Shown here: piece after piece, positions 1 to 10,674 of the stretch
Numbering within the stretch: position 1 is the stretch's first letter
How the letters are laid out: every line of letters starts with the position of its first letter
Origin: Limonium bicolor
Taxonomy: Eukaryota; Streptophyta; Magnoliopsida; Caryophyllales; Plumbaginaceae
DNA length: 64,000 bases
Direction: 5' to 3'
Assembly: GCA_023374045.1 (NCBI GenBank)
Contig: CM041777.1
Coordinates: 88,096,300-88,160,299, forward strand
The notes under the pieces: generated by a model
What the model was told of the DNA's origin: nothing
The model's input: the letters and a program-made list of their open reading frames with translations, nothing else
The model's database searches: none
Position numbers and translations under genes: made by a program

Positions 1-345
1 ACAAAGGTCTAGAGCCGACCGACCTTAGGGACCGGACTTGTAAGGTTGGTCGAGCTCAGTTTACACTACCGGAAAGAGTTTCTGGAATGGACCGACCTTG
101 GGGACCGGACTTGCAAGGTCGGTCGGGTTTATATTTTTGGTACGAATTAAGTTTCTGGAATGGACCGACCTTGGGACCGGACTTGCAAGGCCGGTCGTGT
201 CTAAATTTTTGAACGGAAATTGTTTCTGGAATGGACCGACCTTGTGGACCGAACTTGCAAGGTCGGCCGGAGTAGAGAATTTTTGACGGTAATGTGTTCT
301 GGAATGGACCGACCTTGTGTAAGGTCGGTCGGTAAGGTCGGTCGG
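1..345 (+). repeat. Tandem hairpin array, about 72-bp unit, in B LTR
   Basis: Units beginning GGAATGGACCGACC start near 83, 157, 228 and 301, giving spacings of 71-74 bp, with a diverged unit before 60. In each unit ACCGACCTTG is followed after about 13 bases by CAAGGTCGGT or a close variant, so each can form a roughly 10-bp stem. The spacer between units is T-rich. The same array is at 25376-25710 with small differences. Confidence 0.85.
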
Positions 346-2114
346 ACCAAAACTTGTAAAAAAAAAAAAACAAGAGTGACTTAAGTAGTAAACCCTAGTG
401 GTATAACAAGGATAATCAAGTGTGAATTAAGTAAGGAAACATGACATATAATCATGTTAAAACACTTAGTATTCAAAGTTAAATAACTTAATTAACCGAC
501 ATTACTAATCATGTTTAGGAACTACGTTTGGCGGGACTCGTATGCAGCAAGGGCCAAGGTAGGTATGGTTTTCTTGCAACCTGTGTCCTACCGGATTACA
601 CCGGCTTGTATGCCAATGTGTTTTTCTGTATGTTTGCCATGTTATAAGATAAATCATGAAACGAGTTTACAGTCGTTATTGTTGTTGTGTGTTTGCGTAC
701 CGATAACGGTAACCTCGAATGCGCACGGAAGGCTAGTTAACCATTATTAGGTAAACGTAAGAGAACGGTATCCGGTAATAACGTTTCCAACCTAAGGAAC
801 GTTCTAACCATGGCTATGCGTAGCGTGAGTTAGTCATGTGATGTTTGTGTGTGTGTGATGTTTGTGTGTGAATGTATGAACCTCCCTTGTGTGTGTCTAA
901 CTAGACCTAACCATCTATTTGAGAATTAATGTACTAAGTCCAATAAAGGGACTCCTAACAAGTGCTAACCGGGGAGTGAGGAGTCCGGTCTGTTTCGGCC
1001 ACGCGTGGAGTATGGGGGTCGTTGTCATATCAGGTTCGATCCTCTCTGTATGTTATGGTTGTTTTCCAATTTGGTTTCCAATCTTCCCTTTAGCTTAACC
1101 AAAGCTATTTTACTGACTCACGTCGGGCCACAAGGGCATACTATGTTTGTTCGGTGTGCTTGGGTTACTATATCCGACGCACCTTGGTGTTAAGTTATCC
1201 GTTCATTTAACGAGACGGTAACGAGTTATGTAACGAGCTTATCATGAGTCTGGCAACATTCTCTAGGCTCTACAAGTGAACTGACTATGTTTGGGCCGGT
1301 TCGTAAAAGGGAACCGTTCCCGTTATGTAAGTATTATTGTTGTGCTGCAATTCTTATTGGGATGTGATGTTATATGTTGTTAAGATGTGGAGTATGTGGA
1401 TCATGGATATGAACTCCAGTTATTGTAAGAGGCGTTTGGGAATAACCCGATTGGTGGGCAAATGTCGTCTATTAAGGAAATAACTCCATTAAGGAGAAGA
1501 AACACTCTAGGGGTTAAAGATCACAATGAGTGATTTATTAAGTGATGATGTGTTGGCTGTTTTATTGAGCCATTGTTGTGCAGTGTAATGTGTTGTGTAT
1601 TTGTAGTTTACGTGCATGATTTAAATAAAATCAACAGCATGCTTAGACGACAAATAGTTGTGCGTGGCCCGGTAGCATGCGGGCTGCGGGATTACCATAC
1701 CAGCAAAGGTGCTGAGCCCCTGGGGGGCCACCCTTTCTCTTCTTTTCCTATTTCAGGTACTAGGAGCTGGAAGCCGTTCGAGAGTAGGACGGGGTAGTCG
1801 TTTTGTACATGGGTAATCACTTAAGTTGTATGTGTACAGTAGGTGTAGTAAGACCGAAATTGTTATCGGCATCAGCTTGTAAATACTCGGTATAGTTGGA
1901 AGGTATGTGTATGTCTTGTTGTTAATGGAAAGAGATAGTAATGTGTAGTCTCTCGGGAATCTAGTCCATCAGACCGATACAATGTGTATGTAATAGCCTT
2001 GTTAGCCACGTGGGTGGTTAACGGCGTGTAACACCAACGAGTTAAGTAATGTGATGAAGTATGTTTTCCGCTGCAGTTTGTTGTACGTGTGTTAATGTTG
2101 GATGGGGTGTTACA
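1..2114 (+). mobile_element. 3' portion of a family B LTR (truncated by window start)
   Basis: This is the distal part of a long LTR ending in GGGGTGTTACA at 2114. It aligns almost base for base with 25366-27469, the end of the complete B 3' LTR, with scattered single-base and short indels. It contains the GGACCGACC hairpin array, GT-rich stretches near 840-900, a GGCCCGGTAGCATGCGGGC block at about 1665-1685, and a CCGCTGCA box at about 2070. No PBS or internal region follows; the sequence after it is the same C flank that follows 27469. It is therefore either a solo LTR or part of a duplicated junction, not the 5' LTR of an element in this window. Short ORFs here look like chance frames. Confidence 0.8.
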
Positions 2115-3160
2115 CTCAAGGACTTAAGAATTTCCAAAACTTCTATTAATTACAAACTAACCCCGAATAATATTATTTCTTTACTAATAAATTACTTATA
2201 CCTTTATAACATATAGTTTTAATTTCTTAATTCCTTAAATCACAATTTCTTTTCTAATCCCACCAAATATCCACATAGGACTTAATAACATTTTTTTAAT
2301 TCCAATGAACACCCTTATATTCTCGGTTATTACAATATAACCCCAAATATTTAAACTACATTATACTCCAAAATACTTTATATTACTTAGTTTTTATTTC
2401 TTAATTAATATTTCACAAAACCACCACTATAAATTCGGTAATTATAATTTGGACACCTTAACTTTTATAAATTACCAAATGGCCACATAAATTTCCGGCC
2501 TTAACATATATCTTCTTATAATTACATTTTAACCCCCAAAACTTTATAATTGTTATATATTAACTTATAAACTATAGTTTTAATATTTAATTTCCTTAAT
2601 AACCAAGTGGACACTTATATTTCTACTAATTTGCATCCGCCCCTATTTAAATTCCAGATTTACATATAAATTTTATAAATTACAATTTCACCCCAAAACT
2701 TTTATAAACTTAATCTTTTATGTCTTAATTCATTTTAACTCTAGGTTTTGGTCAACACTTTGACCAAAGCCTAATTTCATACTTAATACATTATTGAACC
2801 CAGCAAATCATTCTTAATTCGGTTATACACCAAATTTTCCAGAAATTACAAAATAGCCCCAAAACTTATTAAATTGTATATTTAACTCCTTAATATTTAT
2901 CTAACTTATCCAAAATTATTAATATGAGTTCATACACTATATTATATCAAAATTCACCAAATTTAATATATGATTTTTGGCCATAATTTAATCTAGCCAC
3001 CAAGTTTTGGTAAATTACATATTTTACCTTTAAACTTATAAACTTAATATCTTAGGTATTAAAATACCTAATTAACCTATCCAAATATTATATAACATCT
3101 TAACATATAGTATTAAGCTATAATATACCAATTTAATTTTGGAAGATTAAAATACCTAAT
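2115..3160 (-). mobile_element. AT-rich fragment C, copy 1 (part of a minus-strand LTR)
   Basis: This AT-rich stretch starts CTCAAGGACTTAAG immediately after the B LTR. It matches 27470-30530 except that the second copy carries a MULE. The second copy runs on to a minus-strand LTR start at 32895, so this fragment is inferred to be LTR sequence of element C. The match ends near 3140, where a short segment already present at 3060-3100 is repeated before unrelated sequence begins. There is no coding potential. Confidence 0.6.
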
Positions 3161-3450
3161 TAACCTATCCAAATATTATATGACAACACTGGCATGCGTC
3201 TCCTCGGTATATTGAACACCGCCGAGTCATCCTCCGCTACCATTGGTGGTGCTGGTACTTGAAACGCCGGGTCGTTGGAAGATTGACCCGGATGGAAAGA
3301 TGAATGGCGTGCTGCTTCCATGCGGGGGGCAGGATTACTCGGCCCTTCACCAGGAGCATGTGCACGACGACGGTACGAGGCCGTCATAGCCTGCTCACAC
3401 CCCGGTCTTTATTCTTCCTCTTCGTGACATGTCTCACTGCTTTTTTCAAA
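3161..3450 (-). pseudogene. GC-rich fragment of unrecognised gene or transposon exon
   Basis: GC content rises sharply against both neighbours. On the minus strand an open frame (3387 down to 3160) encodes a Pro/Ala/Ser/His-rich peptide ending in an arginine-rich run. I do not recognise a domain. The composition, together with the tandem repeats beside it, suggests a low-complexity N-terminal exon of a plant transposon or gene that was broken when this region was rearranged. Function is unknown, and the frame could be chance. Confidence 0.3.
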
Positions 3451-3529
3451 CGATCCATCACTGCATACGAATATCACATAGTTATATTCCTCATTCATAA
3501 CATAAAAATTCAAACATTTATAATCATAT

Positions 3530-3772
3530 CATTCACAATATTAGTTAGAATTCAAAAAAATAACAAATTAAAACATTTAAAAATCATTCACAATATTAGT
3601 TAGAATTCAAAAAAATAACAAATTAAAACATTTAAAAATCATTCACAATATTAGAATTAAAAAAATAACAAATTAAAACATTTAAAAATCATTCACAATA
3701 TTAGAATTAAAAAATAAACAAATTAAAACATTTAAAAAATCATTCCAAATATTAGAATTAAAAAAAAACAAA
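3530..3772 (+). repeat. AT-rich tandem repeat, about 57-bp unit
   Basis: A unit containing ATTCAAAAAAATAACAAAT and AAACATTTAAAAATCATTC recurs about four to five times with small indels. It has no coding content. Confidence 0.85.
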
Positions 3773-3775
3773 TTG

Positions 3776-4080
3776 GTTCGAGGAGCACAGCTCCTCGTCG
3801 TCGCCTGGGTCGAGTAGACCCGCTCCTCGCCGTCGCCTGGGTCGAGTAGACCAGTTCCTCGCCATCGCCTGCCAAGAGTAGCGCCGGTCCTCGCCTCCAC
3901 CACACGCGAGCAGCAGCGGTCCTCGGCACCGTCTTCGGGCGCGCGCAGAAGAGGACGCGAGCACCAGGGTCCTCGCCGGTGATGAACTCGAGCACCACCA
4001 GTCCTTGCTAGCGTCTGGAGAGAGCAGCGCCGGTTCTCGCCTGTCTCCGGGTAGAGTAGAGCAGGGTGGTGCTCGACTGG
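3776..4080 (-). repeat. GC-rich degenerate tandem repeat, about 32-bp unit
   Basis: Units of the type GTCGAGTAGACC...CTCCTCGCCGTCGCCTGG repeat with growing divergence from left to right. On the minus strand three overlapping frames stay open here only because the repeat lacks stops, giving Arg/Gly-rich peptides. I treat it as a minisatellite, possibly inside an old exon. Sequence from 4080 to 4282 ends in a GGTGG-rich tract directly against element A. Confidence 0.6.
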
Positions 4081-4282
4081 GTTTTTTTTTTTGAATATTT
4101 TCGAATTTTTCATGCTAGATCTAGCTCAAATGATGTTGAATTTCAAAAAACTAACACCGAATTCATACTCAGGACACCCAAATCTATAAGTTGCAAAAAA
4201 AATTCGAAAAACTCACTGGAAAATTTTTCCGGTGGTGGTCCGGCGGTGGTTGGTGGCGGGGGGGTGGCGGCTCCGGCGGCGG

Positions 4283-7200
4283 TGAAATACCCCATAAATT
4301 AATTTAAATTAATTTAGGGGATTTCTTTTGGTAAACCCTAAATGAAACTATTAAATATTAATTTATTATATGGTATTACGAATTTAATAGTGAGATTTAT
4401 AAGTCAATAAATCTTGGGAAATTTCAAGACACTCCAATTATATTATAAAGATTTTAGAAATACTTTGAACATTGATTTAAGGCTTAAAAGTCAAAATAAA
4501 ATCATAGAAACCTTGAAGCTTCAAAAGCCTTGCTAGGATTGACTTTTTGAGAATGGTCAAATCAGGCCATGAAAACTATACCAATAAAAAGGTTATGGAA
4601 AACCAAGAAGATCGATAAAAAGAACGTTAAAAACGGATCATCCTAGCAAAAGTTATGATAAATTGAAGTTTAGAGCCAAAATTTTGAAGGATGCTGACGT
4701 GTCCAGGGCTAGGGACACGTGTCGCGCCCTGTCAGCTCTGGGTCACTCAATCGGTTGAGTTTCCAGCGGTTTTGGCATGTCATGGGGCGATCTTTAGACA
4801 CCTATATCTTTTTCCCTACTCCACCATTTGGTATGCCGTTTGTTTCATTCGATTCTCCTATCTTTCCTCTTTCCAACCATTACTCACACACCATCTAACT
4901 CCTTCTACAATGATCGGAAAGTTGATCCAAAGTTGCCTCCTCGCGAGTTCGTAACCCAGAATTCCGGTTTTTCCTGAGATCGGGTAAACTTCGTCACGCC
5001 ATAACTTCTTCATTTCTCATCCAAATTTCGTGTTCTTTAGCTTGTTTTGAAGATCTCTAATCCCTCTATAACTTTCATGTTGATGACCAAGGCTGATTCG
5101 CACTGGTTTGGGAGATAAATCTGTCTAAAGTTGCCTACTCGATCACGGTGGTAATTCTGCCCAGTTCATCCCGAAACCAACTAGGTAAACACGGATCTTG
5201 TGGGATCTGTAACTTTCTCCCTAGTTCATCAAAATCAATAATTCTTCCACTAACATCTAGAGTTACATGTCTAGTTTGGATTGTGATAGGTTCCATGAAT
5301 CAAATCTCTCTCAGTTGGTGCGAGTTGATTCGAGAAGAGGCATACCTGAACCACACATAAAACACCGATTTCCAGAATTCTCGATTTGGTTTCACCCCGT
5401 TAATGCAATTCCGGTAAGTTTCTGATCAAATTGCTCCGTTGATGCCATTCGAAATTTCATCACCGATCAAACCCACATGCCAATTTGGTCTATTATGCAT
5501 TACAATGGGAGAATTTGTATGAATTGCAATCGAATTAAATTCTGTACCGAAATAAACCCTAACTCTCGAATCGATAGGAACAAGAATCACTCGATTTCGT
5601 TCTGTAGATTTGTGAAAAAACGAGATTTAGTACTCGATCCCCGTATTACCTTCGCTGATGAACTCGGAGTACAGGGGTCGTCCGATCTCGCTTTATGAGA
5701 TTGGACGGCCGAGATTAAAACATTCCAGAATAAGTTTATAAAGGTTTTTATAAATTCCAGTAAATAGTCTTAACTTGTTGGGTTAATTTAAATATCTTCT
5801 CGAATGTATTTTGACTTGAAATTTTAACCATAGATTCCATATTTAATCTAGTATATTTTGATGTAAATTAATATGGGTTTTGAGTTTTTAAACATAAGTT
5901 ATGATTTTTGCAAGTTACGAGTATTATGGAATTATTTAGGTAATTTAAAAAGATGTTTTTATGAAATAATAATTTATAATATGTATAAAATGTTATAGTT
6001 ATTATATATTACATTTGGGAATTTTTGGACAAGGGTAAATAGGTTTAAAAATTATGTTTATGGAATTTTCATAAGAATAACTTATAATATATGGTTTTGA
6101 ATGTAACAAAAATTAAAGTATGGTTTGTTAATAAGCTTTTTAGGTTGGGGAAAATAATTAAACCTAAATTAACATTTTACATCAGTATGTTATAAAATAT
6201 TTGGGTATTATCTTTTAGGTGAAGTAAATTTGTTTACACATAAATATACTTATATGAGAAAAATAAAATAGGAACTTATGTTAAATCGAGATATTAAACT
6301 AAACTACATATTATTATTATTGAGGTTAATATGCTTAATTAAACGAGGGCAAACACTTTATTTTATAAACCATATATCAGTTGTGGATATGTCTAAAAGG
6401 TATTGAATATAATTAAATACAATAAGAATTTCTTAAAGAATGTTTGGATAAATCCTAAGGAAAATATAAGTGTATATATAAATACATTAGAAGTAAATAA
6501 AAGTAGTAACATACCTTGTGGGAAACGTATTAAGAGGGAAAATTGGGATAAACCTTATTCATACGTGACACTTAAATATATATATATATATATATATATA
6601 ATAATGACATCTAGGTGGACTATTAGGGGGAAATACATACCTTAAACCTTGAATAGGTGATAAAGTAAGTTAGCCAAACGTAACCAAAGGGTTTAATTAA
6701 CTAAACCTATAATCAGGAGTGGGTAAATGGAATAAGTTAAGTATGCATTAAAGTTTTAATTACGAGATCTAGCCAGACCCCTAGGAGGGAGTAACGGTAA
6801 AACAGAACTATAGACTAATAGGAATGGAGGATGTGTAGCATTATAGTACCTTAACTAATCAATGCTTGGAATACTCTAATTATAGGTGATTAGTGGAAGT
6901 AGTTCGCATTTTCAAGTTTGGTTACTGCTACTATATACCAGGTACGATTTCTCGTACTCAGATGCTTTTGGTGACAAATTTTATGGAATGTCTTGAGAAA
7001 CGCTAAATGAGTTTGAATGAATCTTGAAAGGAAATTGTTTGTGTGACTAACTCAGCCTGTTGTGACTGACTGAGCCTTGAATGTACAACTTTCATGATTA
7101 TTGGTTCCTCATTTCTGGTTGTCTCATTGGATATTAACTGCTGAGGGTTTACGCTTCTGCACTCTTTAGGACTGAGTGTATTGGTATTGCACTCGTGCAG

Positions 7201-8051
7201 TTAATAGTCTAGTGGGAATATGGGAAAATGTCAATCTTGGTATATATTGGGTATGGATTCTTTATATTAAGTGGTGCACACACTTTTCACCGATGACTGA
7301 GAAAGGGAACGGGGTCGGTGCAGCGGAGGTCTGCTATACCTCGTCCAAGTGGACAACTGACAGCGGAGGTCTGTTTACCTCGTCCTTGTGACAACTGACT
7401 GGCGGTGGGGGCCATCTCTCCCAATTGGTTTTATTCCAATCTTGAGTTATGGGTCTTGGATCTCTTCTTTCATTCCTAGTCCTTGTGACTACTTGGGTCT
7501 TTCTACTCCTAATTGGAACTGAATCTAACACAAGCAATGGATGTTCACTAACTTATGGTGTGGTTTCTTTTAATGCCTAACTTTACCTTCCTGTATTTAT
7601 CTCTATCTTTGACTTGTTACCTTTGACTTGGTGATTTGGATGTGCCTTCTTATTCTGTTTTGTTTTGTTTTAAGCATTTGACTTCAAGTTATTGTTTATT
7701 CAAGCGTTCTGTTTTAAACCTTTGTTTTGGAGAGTTGTACCAGTTCCATTCCAGGGAACTAACTCACCCCTCCCGGGTGGGGGCTGCTTTGTTTCATCTT
7801 GCAGGTACGAATTGTTATACAGGTGGCCACGAAGAGAGTGAGTGTTGGGATGGGAATTAGGAATTTTGGAGAGCTATTGTATTTTTGTTATTATTACTTT
7901 TATGTTATGTTTTCTCGAGTTCAGACCGTAGCATTTGTAATATCATAAGCTGTAATTGGTGAGGTTTGGTGCCGGGTGCTTGGAACCCGATGGTCTGTAA
8001 TCGCCTTAGTATTTTATTTCCGCTGCATTTATGATAAATAGGGGTGTTACA
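4283..8051 (+). repeat. Element A 5' LTR (3769 bp)
   Basis: It starts TGAAATACCCC and ends GGGGTGTTACA, and is nearly identical to 14319-18158. Differences are mostly single-base indels plus one segment of about 75 bp missing here after 5575, between two AATCGAT words. A (TA)n microsatellite lies at 6575-6603. A CCGCTGCA box sits about 30 bases before the LTR end. Frames inside it (for example near 4691 and 7636) are not conserved genes. I could not place a TATA box with confidence. Confidence 0.92.
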
Positions 8052-8056
8052 GAAAG

Positions 8057-8068
8057 TGGTATCAGAGC
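8057..8068 (+). other. Primer binding site, initiator tRNA-Met type
   Basis: TGGTATCAGAGC lies five bases after the LTR end. It is the standard plant PBS complementary to the 3' end of initiator tRNA-Met. It is followed at once by GAGCG...CGCTC, a small stem-loop. The minus-strand B element has the same PBS at 51208-51219 with the same five-base spacing. Confidence 0.95.
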
Positions 8069-8993
8069 GTAGTTACGCTCTGAGCCCGAGAAAACAAGCC
8101 GAGTGAAATACTTAGAATATAGGTGTCCTTAAAACTGGGGAATCGGGGTAGAATTGGGAAGTGAGGATTCCTGAAAGGTACGATACCCTTACCCCATACT
8201 TGACCTTATTTACATTACTCATGAACACTCTAACTACATACCGTCCCTGGGTAGTTATGAAACACTTTGCACGTTACTGCATAGATGTCTAGATTTAACA
8301 TACAACTTCTGAACAACAAACACCATCCTTAGCAGCTAAATGTCTCAAAGAGGAGGACGCGGAGGAAGAGGAGGACGAGGAGCGGAACCCCCAGGTGGTT
8401 ACGGACCCGATGCTGTTACCCCTGAGGTCATAGCTCAGATTGTTGACCGCTGCATTAGCTCAGCAGCAGGCTCAGATCCCTCAACCACCGCCACCACCAC
8501 CCAACGGTCCACGAGAGTTTAACTGGTTGAAAGCGGTCAACGATCTTCGTCCCCCAGCCTATGAGGGCCAGCCAGTACCAAAAGCTCTGGAGAAATACAT
8601 CGCTGAGATTCAAAAGGCTTTTACCTCTCTACATGTCCCAGCAGATCGCCAAGTGGACATAGCGGCCTACTTTCTCCAAGGGCCAGCTCATCGATGGTGG
8701 CAGACAGCCAGAGCCAAGCTGACCGCCCAAGCGAACTTTGATTTCCAAGCTTTTCTGGTGGCCCTGAGAGCTAAGTTCTACCCATCCTACCTACAAAAGA
8801 GAATGAGAAGTGAATTTGAGCAGCTGAAGCAAGGGACTTCTTCTGTTGCTGAGTACTATGACAAGTTTGTGGAGTTGCTTGCTGTCATTGGAGAGGAGCT
8901 TACGCTCCGAGGTACCTGGTGGATAAATTTCATACTGGCTTGAACTTCAGGATCATGACCATGATCGGTTCCACCAGGGGAAAGACTTTACAG

Positions 8994-9060
8994 GTATGGA
9001 ATATGACTTTGGAATTTTGGTTCGATAAGATTTTCCCACTAACACATATTGTAACGACAG
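8994..9060 (+). other. Candidate intron 1 in gag (67 bp)
   Basis: The sequence CAG|GTATGG...AACGACAG|GAAC carries a donor and an acceptor, is T-rich inside, and contains an in-frame stop. Removing it keeps the gag frame in phase 0 on both sides. The length is near the lower limit for plant introns. Splicing is inferred only from the sequence. Confidence 0.55.
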
Positions 9061-9271
9061 GAACTAGCTGATGATGCAAACGACTGCGAAACCACCATTG
9101 CCTATCAGGATTCTGTGCTAGGCAAGAGGAAGGGAGATGCTGGAGGAGGTAGTGGAGGAAACTCTTCCCAGAACTATGAGAGGAAGGGCAAGTTCTACAA
9201 GGGGAAGAATGAAAAGGCCATAGTCCCTTTACATACCGATGCTGAGCCAATCCGCTCCCAGCCACCTAGTG

Positions 9272-9340
9272 GTAAGATAAAACATAATCTACAATGTGGT
9301 TACATATTGCTATCACGTCACTGACCTTGAATTGGAACAG
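9272..9340 (+). other. Candidate intron 2 in gag (69 bp)
   Basis: The sequence AGTG|GTAAGATA...TTGGAACAG|GAAAC has a good donor and acceptor and separates the basic linker from the first zinc knuckle. Removal leaves the downstream frame one base off, like the other one-base shifts in this copy. Confidence 0.5.
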
Positions 9341-9719
9341 GAAACAACCCGTAAGAAGATACTTCTGCAGGAAGTGTGAGAGGGACCATCCAGAAAGGAG
9401 TGTGACGGAACTCTGGTGACGTGTCACCACTGTGGCAGGAAGGGGCATAGATCCTTTGAGTGCTTCTCAAACCCGGATTCCAGGAACTACAAGCCACGCA
9501 CCGGGTCAGCGACTAAAGCCCCAGCTACTAATACGAATGGAGGAGGAGGTAGAGGTGGCACCGGAGGGTGCTGGACCATACCTACCCATCGCCCTGCCCA
9601 GAACTACCCTCAGAGGCCAGGCAAAGCACCAGCTCTCAACCTGGTGGACCGTGTCGAATCAGCGAGTGATGACCCGAGTTCGCCTGGTGAGGAATACTTT
9701 CCTACTGAAGAAGCTTAGA

Positions 9720-9934
9720 CCTTCGTTTTGCTTTATTTCTTCAAGTAATTTTTCCTCTGCATTGTAAGGGGATGAACTATAAATCCCTCTTTCTTTTACA
9801 TCTTTGTGCTAAGACCAGTTTGAACCTTGACTTGTTCACTTAATGGCAATTGTTGTTTTCGTTCAGCTTTCGATATTTGCTTCCCTGTATTGCCTATTTC
9901 CACACCTACCATTCCCTTTGAAGCCAACAACACC
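9720..9934 (+). other. T-rich spacer between gag and the AlkB region
   Basis: About 215 bases follow the gag stop. They are T-rich and lack gag or pol homology. An open frame beginning at 9843 reads through into the AlkB region, but its first 30 or so residues are hydrophobic and unlike the family, so translation probably does not start there. Acceptor-like sites occur at GTTCAG (about 9867) and TTTGAAG (about 9921). It may be an intron or an untranslated leader. Confidence 0.45.
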
Positions 9935-10568
9935 ACCAGAGAAGTGTGAGATATTGAGACCTAGGATGGTCTTATTACGAGAATTTTTGACCCCAGCTGA
10001 CCAATATGCATTGATCCTCAAGATCAGAGAATTAGGTGTGAAAGGAGGAAACTTTTACACCCCTACCTTCAAGAACGGTGTGCAACCATGAAGGTGAAGA
10101 TCATGTGCCTAGGTAAGAAGTGGGACCACACCACTAGAAGCTATGAGGAGGTGGAGGTGCCACCAATTCCAGGAGAGTTGCAGACCATCATTGGAGCTGC
10201 AGTTAAAACAGCCCAGGAAAGGAGGATGAGCCAGTCCCAGACCTAACCTCAGACGTGTGCATCATCAACTTCTATGGGAAAGAAGGTAAGCTAGGAATGC
10301 ATCAGGACATGGACGAGTCTCTGGAGTCCATCACCAGAGGAGTTCCAGTGGTGTCCATATCACTTGGAGACGACGCGGAATTCCTATTTGGAGATCAGAA
10401 GAGAATGGATCTTGCTACAAGATCCTCCTGTAGTGGGTGATGTGCTGATTTCGGGGGAGCAGCCAGCTACCTATTAGCTCACATCAGGGGAAGAGAATTA
10501 ACCCACACACAGCCCCACATCATCATCAACCCCCCACATGAACCTGCCGTTTAAAAAAGACCTTTAGA
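9935..10568 (+). pseudogene. AlkB-family 2OG-Fe(II) dioxygenase region inside the retrotransposon (ALKBH1-like, broken)
   Basis: AlkB enzymes use Fe(II), oxygen and 2-oxoglutarate to remove methyl groups from nucleic acids. Several blocks resemble the plant ALKBH1-like family in order: ILRPRMVLLREFLTPADQ (about 9950-10005), KIMCLGKKWDHTTRSYEE (about 10097-10150), INFYGKEGKLGMHQDMDES (10264-10320) with the HxD iron-binding pair at 10300-10308, and VPVVSISLGDDAEFLFGD (about 10342-10396). A GDVLI block near 10437 follows, then a candidate second iron-binding His at 10480-10482, and a last block resembling the family's C-terminal substrate strand near 10540-10560. The length of about 205 residues fits the domain. 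Frames change near 10085, 10240, 10410, 10450 and 10530, so this copy is not translatable as written. It sits between gag and protease where no plant Ty3 element is expected to carry a gene. Whether it would be fused to Gag or Pol is unknown. Confidence 0.85.
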
Positions 10569-10674
10569 CAACTAGCCTTGTTCTTAAATTATGCAATCTT
10601 AGTAATTCATTAATTCATCATGAAACCTTAATAAAATGTGGAAATCTAGTTTTAAGTTTGTTTCGTCATTGTAG
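10569..10674 (+). other. AT-rich spacer or intron between the AlkB region and protease
   Basis: This segment is rich in A and T, has no homology to gag or pol, and ends TTTCGTCATTGTAG, an acceptor-like pyrimidine-rich end. Protease-type coding sense begins directly after it. AATAAA occurs at about 10630. I infer an intron or a cistron boundary. Confidence 0.4.

Larger units (their letters stand above)
8340..9718 (+). pseudogene. gag: Element A gag polyprotein (broken), with two candidate introns
   Basis: Gag forms the capsid and binds the element RNA in the cytoplasm. The start at 8340 gives an RGG/GRGG-rich N-terminus, then a Pro run near 8475-8505. The Retrotrans_gag core at about 8515-8930 includes the FLQGPAHRWW block typical of plant Ty3 gag. 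Two CCHC-type zinc knuckles follow at about 9365-9465 (CHHCGRKGHRSFEC is the clearer one). The C-terminal tail is acidic and ends with a stop at 9716. Frame changes occur near 8440, 8905, 9341 and 9395, each consistent with a one-base gain or loss. Two GT...AG segments (8994-9060 and 9272-9340) interrupt the coding sense and may be introns. Confidence 0.85.

Noticed and set aside
98..373. Open frames on both strands through the GGACCGACC repeat
   Set aside because: They are open only because the repeat unit lacks stops, and there is no domain; the same happens at 25306-25834.
511..1797. Short open frames in the B LTR (also at 25870-27250)
   Set aside because: They repeat because the LTR is repeated. 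Indels between copies change the frame, so there is no protein conservation.
3682..4113. 143-aa minus-strand frame rich in Arg
   Set aside because: It lies on the GC-rich tandem repeat and its flanks, and three overlapping frames are open at once.
4691..5698. Frames in the A LTR, also present at 14726-15395
   Set aside because: Identical because both are LTR copies. No domain, no context for a gene.
9843..9934. Hydrophobic N-terminus of the frame that reads into the AlkB region, as a signal peptide
   Set aside because: The segment is T-rich spacer with acceptor-like sites; AlkB proteins of this family do not start with a signal peptide.
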